DNA from: Staphylotrichum longicolle
Taxonomy: Eukaryota; Ascomycota; Sordariomycetes; Sordariales; Chaetomiaceae
DNA length: 64,000 bases
Direction: 5' to 3'
Assembly: GCA_019096155.1 (NCBI GenBank)
Contig: JAHCVI010000002.1
Span: forward strand, 3,968,001 to 4,032,000
Each line of letters begins with the position of its first letter. The stretch's first letter is position 1. Both the position numbers and the translations under genes were made by a program. This document shows positions 34,029 through 44,358 of the stretch, one piece after another. The notes beneath the pieces were generated by a model. It was not told the origin of the DNA and searched no databases. It was given only the letters and a program-made list of their open reading frames with translations.

Positions 34029-36975
34029 GAGGCGAATATTTGCATACCCGGCCCGATCTCTGGCGCTTCTTCACTCTCCTCGGGGCCCTCGATTTTGCAG
34101 GCGGCAAACCCCTGTGTAAGGCATCCAGTGCGGACTGCTTAGCTGGGTGACCCAGACGACCCAATGTTTTTTCCCCTTGGCTTTTTTCTCACCCTGTTAC
34201 GATACCAAACCTTTATCTTTTATCTCGACCCTACAAAGTAGCGCATATCCTAACGCTGGTGACTGATGACAGGGTCTGATATGCGCACGCCACACACACC
34301 CCGCGACTGCCTGCCGAACCCCGTCCTCCCAGAGATCGGCAGATTCCTGTCTCCTTCTCTGTACATTATTTGCTAGCGGCTGGGCATACTTTTATACTCC
34401 TTTTCTTTCACATCTTCTTTTCTTGTACTGTCTATATTATAAAACCTACTGCGGTCTGAGACGGGAATACTGGGTGGATCAGCGTTCTCTCAACGACACA
34501 AAGAGCCCACGACACTACGCGCCGAACGATCTCCACGGTTCTCTCTCTCGAATCTGCGGCCGGCGAAATTTCCTTGTTTTGTTTTCCTCGGGGAACAGGG
34601 GTTCTTGGGTCATTTTGGATCAGGTATGCGGAGCTTCTGGTGGTTTGATTTGGCTGATTTTTCTGCTCCCCCTTTGGGTGGTGGCGTGTGTGTGTCTGGG
34701 TGGAGGAGAAAAGGAGGAGGGGGGCGAACACCCGGGAGAGAGGGATGTGCAAAAGAAACGGGGTGGAACTGGGGACTGGCTGCAGATGATAATGGGAGAT
34801 GTGGGATATGTCGATGAGGGGAGGGGAGGGGGGGAGTTTAATAAACCCTGCTGTGCCTTGCCTGCCGGGGGGCCGGTTGCGGAGAAAAGGGGTGATTTCC
34901 TCGGCAGCAGCTGGGCATGGGGCCATGGCATGGGGCGGAACATGAGATATATGACGGTGGCGCCACGCACGGTCGCCGGTTGGAAAGGAAACTGCGGGTG
35001 AGATATTACTATCACAGTACAGTATATTGCATTGGATGGGTTTTGTAGGCTTTGTGATGGAGGTTTTGTGGTTTGGTTTATTACATTAGATGGATGGGTT
35101 GGGTGGATGGCTGCTAGGTCAGAGGGTGCTGTCACAAGTGCCTTAGGCGAATGTAATGCAATGCATTTTATCAGTCACTCCTCGCCACGACATTCGCTCA
35201 TTACTTTGATTCATCTCCACACTGACGCTTGCTTCTTTCAGGGTCTTTTTTTTCTTCAGGTCGGAGATTTTGCTGCAAGGTGCGAATGGATGGGATCGGC
35301 AGGTACGCGGCCTGCTGCCCTAGTTCCCCCTGGCTTGGCTGCTGCTTGGGGTGCCAGTTCTGGTGGGACCCGGCATGTCGGTTGTCGCCCAGCCCCCCAA
35401 CCGGGGTTTGAGGGGGAATTCATCAGCTTGCCGGCAGTTGCCGGGTTAGAACAAAGTTTTTTGTGGTTTTTGTGCTGTAAGCGAGGGGTGAAACGGCAGC
35501 CGAGAGATTAAGGTTGGGTTTGTTGACAGAGCACGGGGCACGCGGCAGAGAATCCCATGTGCTTGTCACAGGTTGAGTGTTGTCTGTCTGTGGGTTTTTG
35601 AAATTTTGGGTCCCCTCTCCTGCCACGTGAAAATGGAAACCAGCTTGGATCGCCGGCACTTGATTTCGGGCCCGGGACGAATTGCCCGGCTGGGGCAGCG
35701 TTTTCCGTGAGATCGGCGCGCCGTTAACGTTACTTTCTTTTCGGGCTCCACTGGTCGAGGGTTTGGGGGGTGCAGATCGTCGTTTTGCGGGACTGGTCGA
35801 GACTTGGTGTACTCCGAAAGAAGAGATCACGTTCGGGTGTTATTCATACACTGTACATAGAAGACGGAGCAGGAATGGGAGGTGGTGGCGAGGGTGTGTC
35901 GGTGGTTGCGTTTACCGCGGCTCGGGTACGTTGATGTTAGGGGACTGAGACACAGTGCGCTGTGCTAGGATTTGAGACACCACGGGGACAGACTCGGGGT
36001 CTGGAGATTCTGTGGTCCCACGAGTGGACTGCCCTTGGTCTTGGGTCGGCTGTGTGAGCATGCCATATGGCAACCACGTGGATTTGGGCTGAATGGATGC
36101 AGTTGCATGTTTTGTGCATTAGGGGTGTCTGGTGGGTGGGAACTTGCACAACGGGGTCTCGTCTGCAGGTCAAGCAGCTTGTGCTTTATGAGGGGAGGAG
36201 AAAAACGGAGAAACACACTGTGCAAACTGTCTCTGAACACGAGGTGGACTGAGACAATGTTTTGCAGCGTGCGATCGGTGCGGAGCCATGGCTTCGGTCT
36301 GAGTCCTTGCTTGAGACAAGGACCAGATCGGGTTAAGCGAACCGCGGAAGCTCCCCGTGGTTGTCGTGGATGTAAATGCTCGGCAACGGGCCGTTGCGGC
36401 TGACAACGGGCGATCGCAGCTCTCACCGTGCGGAACCTTTCGTTGTCGCTGTGTTTGTATTGTACGGATCACGTCAAAAAAAAAAAAAAAGAAAGAAAAA
36501 AAAAGAAAACAAAAAAGAAACAAATCAGTTTGTGTTGTAATCGCCTCATTTTCTAAAACAAACATGAGACTGTTTTTAAAAGAAAGATGTCGCGTCGATT
36601 GCTGAGTGATACAGTGTAGACAGTGCTTGTACGCACGGATGTCAGGCGACAACTTCCCAGAAAGTAAACAACAACGTTCCAAGTTCTGGGAGGCAGCTAC
36701 AGCCAGCGACAACTTCCTTCACAACTGGGCTGGGTGCTATCGCCTTAGTTTGGTTCAGAGAGTTTTGGTTTTGGAGCTTACCCGGCCTTTGCAGCACCCG
36801 GTCATCGAAAGCCGTCATATTAGAACCGATTGAGGACGACCACCTAAAGCCCCGTGTTTACGTCACTTATACAACCCCTGATCAAAACTCACATCCAACA
36901 TCAGCCACCATCCTCACCCTTCAACACGCATCTCAGTCACCAGCAATAGCCCAGACTTCAATCTCACCTCCCACA
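34029..36975. other. 2.9 kb intergenic, G-alpha to GH3
   Basis: Starts with the G-alpha 3' UTR (T-rich, 34150-34430) and ends with the GH3 promoter. It includes an A-rich tract at 36474-36530. Open frames such as 34423-35001 and 36170-36712 (minus) have no recognisable motif. A CAATCC/ATAC-like region near 36850-36890 precedes the GH3 start by about 100 nt. Confidence 0.5.
36474..36530. repeat. A-rich low-complexity tract
   Basis: Nearly pure adenine, with scattered G and C, over about 57 nt. It stands out against the GC-rich surroundings. It could be a nucleosome-excluding element or an old poly(A) insertion; no target-site duplication was identified. Confidence 0.7.
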
Positions 36976-39873
36976 ATGACAGAACCCAACCCCGCCTCCA
37001 AGCCCCTCGTCGGCACCACCACCGCCGCCACAGACCCCACCCTCTCCGAAAAGCGCAGTTGACAATCAAAGCTCACCTCGCGCTTCCCCTTTCTGAAGCG
37101 GAAGCGCGGCGTCGCCATCCTCATCCTCGTCATCCTGCTCATCATCGGCGGTGGTCTGGCCGGCCTGGCGGCGCTGCGCAAGCGTGACGGGGGCGGGTCC
37201 GCTGCGGGACAGGACGGTGGGGACGGCGACGACGGCGGCGTGGATGATGCGTATTTTTATGGGTTGTCGCCGGCGGTTTATCCCTCGCGTGAGTATTTTA
37301 TGATGCAACAGGACACGCTACTGGGTGTTTGAAGCGTGTGCGGGGAGGAAGATAGATGGAGGCTGACATGAGTGAGTAGCGAACATGAGTGGATCGGGGA
37401 AGTGGGCGGAAGCGATGGGGAAGGCGAGGGAGATGGTGGAGAAGATGACGCTTGAGGAGAAGGTGAGTTGGATCGTTTTCTTTGGAAGAGGGACTAGGGA
37501 CCTGACTGGAGATAGATCAGCTTGACTGCTGGTGCAGGCTCCAACACAAGCTGCCCTGGCTTTCTCCCGGCGATCCCACGCTTGGGGTTCCCCGGCATGT
37601 GTCTGGGTGATGCTGGTAACGGGCTCCGCGGCACCGACTTTGTCAGCACCTGGCCGAGCGGGATTCATGTCGGTGCGAGTTGGAACAAGGTGCTCGCACG
37701 CCATAGGGGCGCGGGAATGGGTGGCGAGTTCAAGACCAAAGGGGTGAACGTGCTGCTGGGGCCGGTTGTTGGGCCAGCCGGCCGGGTTGTGTTGAGCGGG
37801 AGGAACTGGGAAGGTAAGCTTTGATCCCCGTGCCCGTTGGAGGGGCGGATGCTAACAAGCCAGGCTTTGCGAGCGACCCCTATCTGTCGGGCGCGTTGGT
37901 GTACGAGACGGTGTCGGCGGTGCAGGCTGCTGGTGTTATTACGAGTACCAAGGTACAGTTATTGGGTGAAGTCATGAGATTAGACCGTGCTTACATGGCC
38001 GCCAGCACTACATCGCGAACGAACAAGAGACAAACCGGAGCCCCTCTGGTAAGGTGGAGGCCGTGTCGTCAAATATTGACGACAGGACGATGCACGAGAT
38101 CTACTTGTGGTACGTTTCGCTCCTTGCTGCGCTCACTGCCCTTTCTCACCTCTCCAGGCCCTTCCAAGACGCTGTCCATGCGGGCAGTGGCAACATCATG
38201 TGCTCATATCAGCGGCTCAACAACTCGTACGGTTGTGCAAACAGCAAATCGCTCAACGGCCTCCTCAAAACTGAACTGGGGTTCCAGGGCTGGGTTGTCA
38301 GCGACTGGGGCGCCCAGCACGCGGGAACAGCCACGGCCCTCGCAGGCATGGACGTTGCTATGCCAAACGGTAACACCTTCTGGGGTTCTCATCTTGTGGA
38401 TGCTGTGAAGAACGGCTCGGTTCCTGAAACCCGCATTGATGACATGGTTGTCAGGTAAGCTTGCCTTCACCTTTTACCGTCCCGCCTAACATTAGCAGGA
38501 CCATTGCTACTTGGTACCAAATGGGCCAGGACAAGGACTTTCCGCAGCCCGGCATCGGCATGGCCGTCGATCTCACCAAGCCGCACCGGATTGTTGATGC
38601 GAGAAACTCGGGCTTCCGTTCAACCCTGTTTGACGGTGCAGTCGAGGGCCACGTTCTGGTCAAGAATATCCGCAGCGCCTTGCCCCTGAAGGAGCCCAAG
38701 ATGCTGTCCATTTTTGGGTACTCGGCCAAAAATCCCGATCATAACTATCCCACTCCCGGCCTCTCACCATGGCTCTGGGGCTCCGAGTCTTTCAACTACA
38801 CCGAGTTTAGTGGCAAGTTCTTTGGGTATTCGGGTGAGTTTGGGCACACGACGATTGCCTTCAACGGCACCCTGTACTCGGGCGGCGGCTCTGGTGCCAC
38901 CTCGCAATCGACGGTCATGTCCCCTTATGACGCCCTCATGCAGCAAGCCTACGACGACGGAACTGCCCTCTTCTGGGACTTTGTCAGCGGCACCCCCTTT
39001 GTCAACCCCATGTCGGATGCATGCCTCGTCTTCGGCAATGCCTACGCCACCGAGGCTGCCGACCGCCCCGGCGTGCGCGACGACTACACCGACGGGCTGA
39101 TCAGGCACGTTGCCGACCGGTGCAACAACACAATCGTGGTCCTCCACAACGCCGGCATCCGGCTCGTCGACCAGTTTGTCGACCACCCCAACGTCACGGC
39201 CCTCATGTTCGCCCACCTGCCCGGCGAAGCCTCGGGCCGCGCTGTTGTCTCGCTCCTGTACGGCCGCTCCAACCCCTCGGGCAAGCTGCCGTACACGGTG
39301 GCGCGCAACGAGTCGGACTATGCGGTGCTGGGCCCGGACGTGCCCGAGAAGGGTAGTCTTGCGCGGTTCCCGCAGAGCAACTTCACCGAGGGCGTGTTTA
39401 TCGACTATAGGCACTTCGACGCGAGAAATGTCACGCCACGGTATCCGTTTGGGTTCGGGTTGAGCTACACGGCGTTCAACTATAGCAACCTCGTGATTGC
39501 CAAGGCGAAGGAGGGGGCGTTTGGCGAGTATCCCACAGGCGAGGTGGCCGAGGGAGGACAGCGGGATCTGTGGGATGTGCTGGTCGACGTGTCGGCGGAC
39601 GTGGCGAACGTGGGCGGTGTGGACGGGGCCGAGGTTGCGCAGTTGTACGTGGGGATCCCGGCGGAGGGTGCGCCGGTGAGGCAGCTGAGGGGGTTTGAGA
39701 AGCCGTTTTTGAACGCGTCGAGCAAGGCGACGGTGAGGTTTGGGCTCACGAGGCGAGATCTGAGTGTGTGGGATGTGGTGGCGCAGAGGTGGCGGCTGGT
39801 CAGGGGGGAGTATACAGTCGAGGTGGGTGGGAGCAGCAGGGATTTGCCGCTGGTCGGGAAGGTAACGATTTGA
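36976..39873 (+). CDS. GH3 beta-glucosidase, type II membrane form, with in-frame TGA
   Basis: Seven exons: 36976-37288, 37380-37462, 37516-37813, 37864-37952, 38006-38109, 38158-38454, 38499-39873; all introns GT-AG, 44-91 nt; 853 codons. Glycoside hydrolase family 3: FPGMCLGDAGNGLRGTDF, GRNWEGF, KHYIANEQE, and the nucleophile Asp near residue 345 in VVSDWG. The C-terminal fibronectin-III-like domain ends QLRGFEKPFL. Instead of a signal peptide there is a basic cytoplasmic tail (LKRKRG) and one membrane segment (about residues 45-67), so the enzyme should face the cell exterior. Codon 29 is TGA (37060-37062), between the plausible start MTEPNPASKPLVG and the membrane segment. The stop could come from CGA or TGG by one transition. 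A 63 nt in-frame intron (37009-37071) is possible but has a poor GTCGGC donor. If the TGA is real, the anchor would be lost. It converges with the GH10 gene. Confidence 0.82.
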
Positions 39874-40027
39874 TATCGGTAGCGCTGGGGTTTGGAGTTT
39901 GTGGGTTTTGGTGTCTTGATTGTCTTACGTAGGGGATGACGGATGTATGGGTTATGAAGGATACCATGTTGTACAGTTTCGTAAATTAATCTGTCGGTTG
40001 AAGGAGTACACACTTATACTCAGACAC

Positions 40028-41125
40028 TCAGTTCCCCCCGGCCGTCACGCCCCTCCGCTTCCGCTTGCAGTCCTTCTTCGCCGCGATCAGCTTCTTAAAC
40101 GTCTCCACCATCCCGTCATACGCCGGGTGCTTGGTAAAGTCCTCGAACCACAACAGCGACGCGCCCTGGCCCGGGAACACATCCGGCACCCAGCTGAACG
40201 GGTCGTAAAAGTCCCACACGGTGATGCCCACGCACGCCTTGACCTTGACGCACGCCGCCACCACCTTCTGGTAGCCCTCCTTCTGCATCTCCAGCTTGGC
40301 CGCGTCCACGGGCATCTTGATGCGCACGTCCAGCTCGGTAAACGCCACCTCCTTCACCAGCTGCCCGTACGCCTCGCTCGTCGCCACCAGCTCCGCCTCG
40401 CTCGGGTGGTTGTCGGCGTGCAGGTGCGCCTGCATGCCCACGCCGTCCACCCGCAGGCCGGCGTCCTGGAGCATCTTGACCAGCCGCTTGGCGCCGGCCG
40501 TCTTGTTGGAGTTGGGCCGCTCGATGCCGTAGTCGTTGTAGTAGAGCCGCGCGCCCGGGTCGGCCTCGGCGGCGGCGGAGAAGGCCAGCCGCAGGTACTC
40601 CTCGCCCAGGACGTTGTAGAAGACGCTCTTGCGGTACGACCCGTCCTCGTCCAGCGCCTCGTTGACCACGTCCCACGCGTAGCACCGCCCGCGGTAGTAG
40701 CCCGCCACGGCGCGGATGTGGCGCGTGATGGCGTCGCGCAGGGCGGGGGCCGTCCAGTTGGTGGTCTCGACCCAGGGCGCGAGCTGGCTGTGCCAGACGA
40801 GCGCGTGGCACCGCAGGAGCTTGCCCGTGGAGGCGGCGAGGTCGGCCACGTAGTCGCCCTCGGTGAAGTTGAAGAGGCGCGGCGCGGGCTCCGTGAAGAG
40901 CCACTTTTGGCCGTTGGTCGGCGTGGTCTGGCCGAACTCGGTGGGGGAGTTGAGGATGGCGTCGTACTGGGCGTAGGACTGCGGGTAGGGGGCGCGCTCG
41001 CGCTGGAAGGGGGTGTCGGTGGCGGCGCCGAAGTAGAGGAGGCCGGCCTGCTTGGCGAGCTGGTGGAGTTGTGCCGTGGCCGGGGAGAGGAGGGTGGAGG
41101 CGAGAAGGGGTGTTGAGAGACGCAT
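40028..41125 (-). CDS. Secreted GH10 endo-1,4-beta-xylanase
   Basis: Intronless, 365 residues. Signal peptide MRLSTPLLASTLLSPATA with cleavage probably before QLHQL. Glycoside hydrolase family 10 core: CHALVWHSQLAPWV, acid/base Glu156 in WDVVNEAL, YYNDYGIE, and nucleophile Glu264 in FTELDVR. A Cys pair (AACVKVKAC) matches the usual disulfide, and WDFYDPFSWVP matches the C-terminal subsite. It has no cellulose-binding module. The tail is very basic (KKDCKRKRRG), which is unusual for a secreted xylanase and might hold it on the wall or be cut off. It cleaves internal xylan bonds outside the cell. The stop codon lies 154 bp from that of the GH3 gene. Confidence 0.95.
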   Translation of the reverse strand: MRLSTPLLASTLLSPATAQLHQLAKQAGLLYFGAATDTPFQRERAPYPQSYAQYDAILNSPTEFGQTTPTNGQKWLFTEPAPRLFNFTEGDYVADLAASTGKLLRCHALVWHSQLAPWVETTNWTAPALRDAITRHIRAVAGYYRGRCYAWDVVNEALDEDGSYRKSVFYNVLGEEYLRLAFSAAAEADPGARLYYNDYGIERPNSNKTAGAKRLVKMLQDAGLRVDGVGMQAHLHADNHPSEAELVATSEAYGQLVKEVAFTELDVRIKMPVDAAKLEMQKEGYQKVVAACVKVKACVGITVWDFYDPFSWVPDVFPGQGASLLWFEDFTKHPAYDGMVETFKKLIAAKKDCKRKRRGVTAGGN

Positions 41126-41993
41126 GGTGCCGGTTGGAGGGGGGTGGTGGGTTTGGGGGAAAGTGGCGGTGGGAGTTGGGAAGGGGAGAGCAGGTCGATC
41201 AGGGGGAGGAGGAGAGTTTATTTACCTCCTCGCTCGACACCGCGCCGATGCCGCGGAGGCGGGACAAGACCAACTGGTCCATCATCCCATATTAATGAGG
41301 GCACTTCCCATGCTGTGTCAAGGTTGGAGGCAGACGCGTCCGCTCCCGCAGCTCCAAATTTGGAGTTCTCCGCTTCAGCCGAACCAGCAATCCGGACGGC
41401 CAAGGCCGTTGATCGCGTCCCTTCGGAGCACCCCCGGGTAAATCGGTGATCGACGGCTATTCATTGGACATGCATACGGCTCATTGGGATGCAGGCGGTG
41501 GTGTCCTGGGAAGTGCGGGGAGACGCACCGTACCTGCATCGCAATCTCGTTTCCGCTGGGCGGTGTTGGGCTTTTGGTTGTCGTGAAGAGTACAGTCAAG
41601 TGGATTGACGGAACTGCAGAGGCTTTGGGCGTCTTGAGAGCGTGCAATGCTTGATATTGTCCGGTTGGGACCGCTGTTGTTTGGCTCTTGCGACGTCAAG
41701 AGGGCGTGCCGAATAGGGAAAGTCACTTACACGCGGCCGGGTGAGACCAGGAAGTCTGGGTCATCACAACCCCGTTGAGACCAGCCCCGCGTTCAAAACC
41801 CCGAGAATCACACCCCATCTTCAGTGTGCCAGAACCACCGATGGGGTAGTTTTGGTGACTCGGTTGTCCCGTTGCCGTCCGCCATCTGCCGTCTCCTGTG
41901 CTCCACTGTTCTCAAGCCAACCTGCCAACCTAGTTCTACTCCACTCGCCATCCACTTCATGAGCCCTCTTCTTCCACCAAGCGCCAATCATCC
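41126..41993. promoter_or_regulatory. GH10 xylanase upstream region
   Basis: About 870 bp between the xylanase start and the tRNA-Phe gene. On the minus strand a TATA-like TAAATAAA lies near 41217-41224, roughly 95 nt before the ATG. A GCGGAG near 41250 fits the loose CreA-type consensus SYGGRG. No clear XlnR box was found by eye. No coding sequence is supported. Confidence 0.35.
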
Positions 41994-42084
41994 GCGGGTT
42001 TAGCTCAGTTGGGAGAGCGTCAGACTGAAGTCAAACTTCGGGAAGGAAGTGTGAAGGTCGTGTGTTCGATCCACACAAACCGCA
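41994..42084 (+). tRNA. tRNA-Phe (GAA) with 18 nt intron
   Basis: Acceptor arms GCGGGTT and AAACCGC share the G5/A68 mismatch that I recall from other eukaryotic tRNA-Phe. D arm is GCTC..GAGC, T arm GTGTG-TTCGATC-CACAC, discriminator A. Anticodon GAA lies in CTGAAG. The intron at 42031-42048 follows position 37 and contains ACTTC, which can pair with the anticodon as usual. The anticodon stem (TCAGA with TGTGA) has a G30-G40 mismatch, and position 38 is G where A is expected. It is either a divergent functional copy or an early pseudogene. Confidence 0.85.
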
Positions 42085-42260
42085 CTGCAAAGAGACCCGG
42101 TCGAGGTCGTTTTCTTTTTGATGGTTTGGGCGAGTTCAGACATGTATGTTGGTGCTCGGTCCATTTTGGTCTCCAAGTAAAAACAAGAAACACCACCGAA
42201 GCTCATAAAGCGACCAACCCTCCCTACCTCGAGGTAAAAAGCAGCAAAAACTGCATGCTT

Positions 42261-42346
42261 CGACCATGCTGGGACTCGAACCCAGAACCTTTACCAGACA
42301 GTCAGAAGAACCGGAAAGTAACGCCCTACCATTGAGCTACACGGCC
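42261..42346 (-). tRNA. tRNA-Arg (CCG) with 14 nt intron
   Basis: Read on the minus strand, acceptor arms GGCCGTG and CATGGTC pair with G-T wobbles. The D arm is GCTC..GGGC. The anticodon stem TTACT pairs with GGTAA around the loop TTCCGG-T, giving anticodon CCG. The intron lies after position 37. The T arm is CTGGG-TTCGAGT-CCCAG. Confidence 0.85.
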
Positions 42347-43304
42347 TGTTTGTTGATGCTCTGGTGGAGCTGGTCATGAATCGTGATCGTGTGAATTCGT
42401 GAGCGGTCATGGGGTTTGGTGGGGTTTCGCCAACTGCTGCATCAGGGTTAAAAGCATCTGGGCTGGGTTAGGGTTTGCCTCCACTTTTCCAATATTGTTA
42501 GCTCTTCTCACCTTCAAAATCACCGCCAACAACAAAGACGGCCGTTTCACCACTCTCGCAAAGAGGCAAAAAGAGGATGCAACCTGGACATCTAACGGGA
42601 TCGGGAAACCCAAAAACAGGCACTTCTGAGAAGTGTGAGAGACGATGTTACCGCTACACCATACCGATCCGCATCGTGTGTGGTTCCGACAGGGGTTGCT
42701 TGTTTGCGGCGTGCTCGTCAGGGACATTGACACTGTCAGGACATCATAGTCGTCTCATTTTTTTCTCTCTTCTTCGTCTTCCTCTCCTCTTTTCTTCTCT
42801 TTTCTCCTCCGCGCTCTCAAAAGGGCAGAATCGAAATCTGACAACGGCGAGGAAGGCTTCCTGAAGGAGGCTTTGACTCGGAGATGTAAGTGTAGATGTG
42901 GCCATGAGAAGTCGTTACGCTGTGTACTTGGAGGAAGAAGCTGTTGTATTGGCAGCCACCACCGTTCCTGCCAGCACCTACAACATCAACAGCGCTGACC
43001 AGACCATCCTTGTTTTCGACCGCTTTCCCATTGAAGTCCCTCCCTTGGGTCTCGTCAAAATGATCGACGATGCGGTAGAAGGCATGCCTCGCTTGGTCGC
43101 GCACAATTGGGCTCTAGGGCTGCTGCCCGGGCAAGTCGATCAATGGAACCTCTAATGTGAAGTGGCAGTGTTTCATGCATTTTGTTGTCTGAGAAGAATT
43201 GATGGTTCTAGAATGGCCACGAGAGACGTTGGGACAAGACTTTCGCATTTGTTGCACCCTTATAGACTTGCAGTTTAACCCCCAACTTCAACAATTACTA
43301 GCCT
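42347..43304. other. Intergenic in tRNA cluster, with tRNA-like relic
   Basis: No protein gene is supported. On the minus strand, 42670-42598 starts like a tRNA-Glu gene (TATGGTGTAGCGG, an A-box-like block, then CTCTCAC). Its ends, GGATCGG and CCGATCC, are perfectly complementary and exactly 73 nt apart, but no normal T arm or anticodon stem can be drawn. I regard it as a degraded tRNA or tRNA-derived sequence. Polypyrimidine runs occur near 42755-42810. Confidence 0.3.
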
Positions 43305-43390
43305 GCCCGGCTAGCTCAATCGGTAGAGCGTGAGACTCTTACGGGTTCTCCTTCATCTCAAGGTTGTGGGTTCGACCCCCACGTCGGGCT
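43305..43390 (+). tRNA. tRNA-Lys (CTT) with 13 nt intron
   Basis: Acceptor arms GCCCGGC and GTCGGGC, D arm GCTC..GAGC, anticodon stem TGAGA pairing with TCTCA, anticodon CTT, intron 43342-43354 after A37, T arm GTGGG-TTCGACC-CCCAC, discriminator T. All stems pair, so it should be functional. Confidence 0.93.
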
Positions 43391-44358
43391 CAATTCCCGG
43401 CAGCGATGCCTCGTTTTTTTTTGTCTTTTTCTCATCTGCAATATCATATCTTTCTTTCCTCTTCCATTTCTCCGTTTGTCTTTCCTCCTTTCTCTTTTCT
43501 ACTTCATTTCTCTTTTCTACCTCCTTTCTCTTTTCTACTTCATTTCTTCTTTCTACCTCTTACTCTTTTCTTTCCTTTCTCGTTTCTACTTCCTTTCTCT
43601 TTTCTACTTCCTTTCTCTCTTTTTTCCCCCCTTTCCTTTACCCCCCATGTTTTACTCCCCTCAGCTCTAGTCAAAAGTGTCAAACTTAGCACTATCTGTT
43701 CTGCCGCTCTTCCTCCCTCCTTTCCTCCCTCCTTTCCTCCCTCCTTTCCTCCTCCTTTCCTCCTCCCTCCTTTCCTCAAGTAAGATCAGAACGCGACAAC
43801 TCGACACACATTCATCTTCTCTCTCACACCCTCAACAACTCACAACTCACAACTCACATCTCACCTCTCTCTCTCACATCTCAAACCTCGCTAACTCCCA
43901 CCTCACCTCACTCTCATACCTCACAACTCGCACCTCACACCCACACCACACAAAAACGGTTGGGCAAATCTCATTACATTTTCTCTACAACCAACCCCCC
44001 CTCCACCCCGCCATCTCATCTACGCCGACAATGCTACCAAGTCTTGAAGCAAAAGCCAGAAGAAGCTAGAAGCTGCCCATGCCGCCCAGCCCACAACTGA
44101 ATGTGTCAGATGCATATGTGCCTCTTTCTCTCTCCCTTTATGTGCTAACAATGGGGGTTATTTTTTTTTCAAGGAAAAACATCCGCGGGCACCACCCCCT
44201 TTATTCTTTCACATGCCCAACCCCCAACCCCATAAGAACCAGCCTCTATCCCCGTCGTCGTCTATTGGATTGTGACACCCTCTAAGTCTTTGCTCCCAGA
44301 GAAGAAACTGCTCTTCAAAAGCTTTCGAACGGAAGGTTGTGTGTGTGAGAGAGAGGGT
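43391..44358. other. Pyrimidine-rich intergenic region
   Basis: Between tRNA-Lys and the 3' end of the amidophosphoribosyltransferase gene. The left half is almost pure C/T on the plus strand with imperfect tandem repeats. The right half is C/A-rich (CTCACA and ACAACTC repeats). Frames through it encode only Phe/Ser/Leu-rich low complexity and are not genes. Confidence 0.6.
43425..43785. repeat. Imperfect polypyrimidine tandem repeats
   Basis: Units such as CTTTCTCTTTTCTACTTC recur between about 43485 and 43620, and CCTCCCTCCTTT units recur at about 43706-43780. Nearly all plus-strand bases are C or T, so the duplex is a long homopurine-homopyrimidine tract. Confidence 0.9.

Noticed and set aside
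42817..43155. Short open frames on both strands between tRNA genes
   Set aside because: The two strands have frames of similar length and neither shows a known motif or a start context, so I cannot support a gene.
43330..43783. Phe/Ser/Leu-rich open frames in the polypyrimidine tract
   Set aside because: They are translations of C/T repeats in several frames, begin inside or next to the tRNA-Lys gene and have no protein-like composition.
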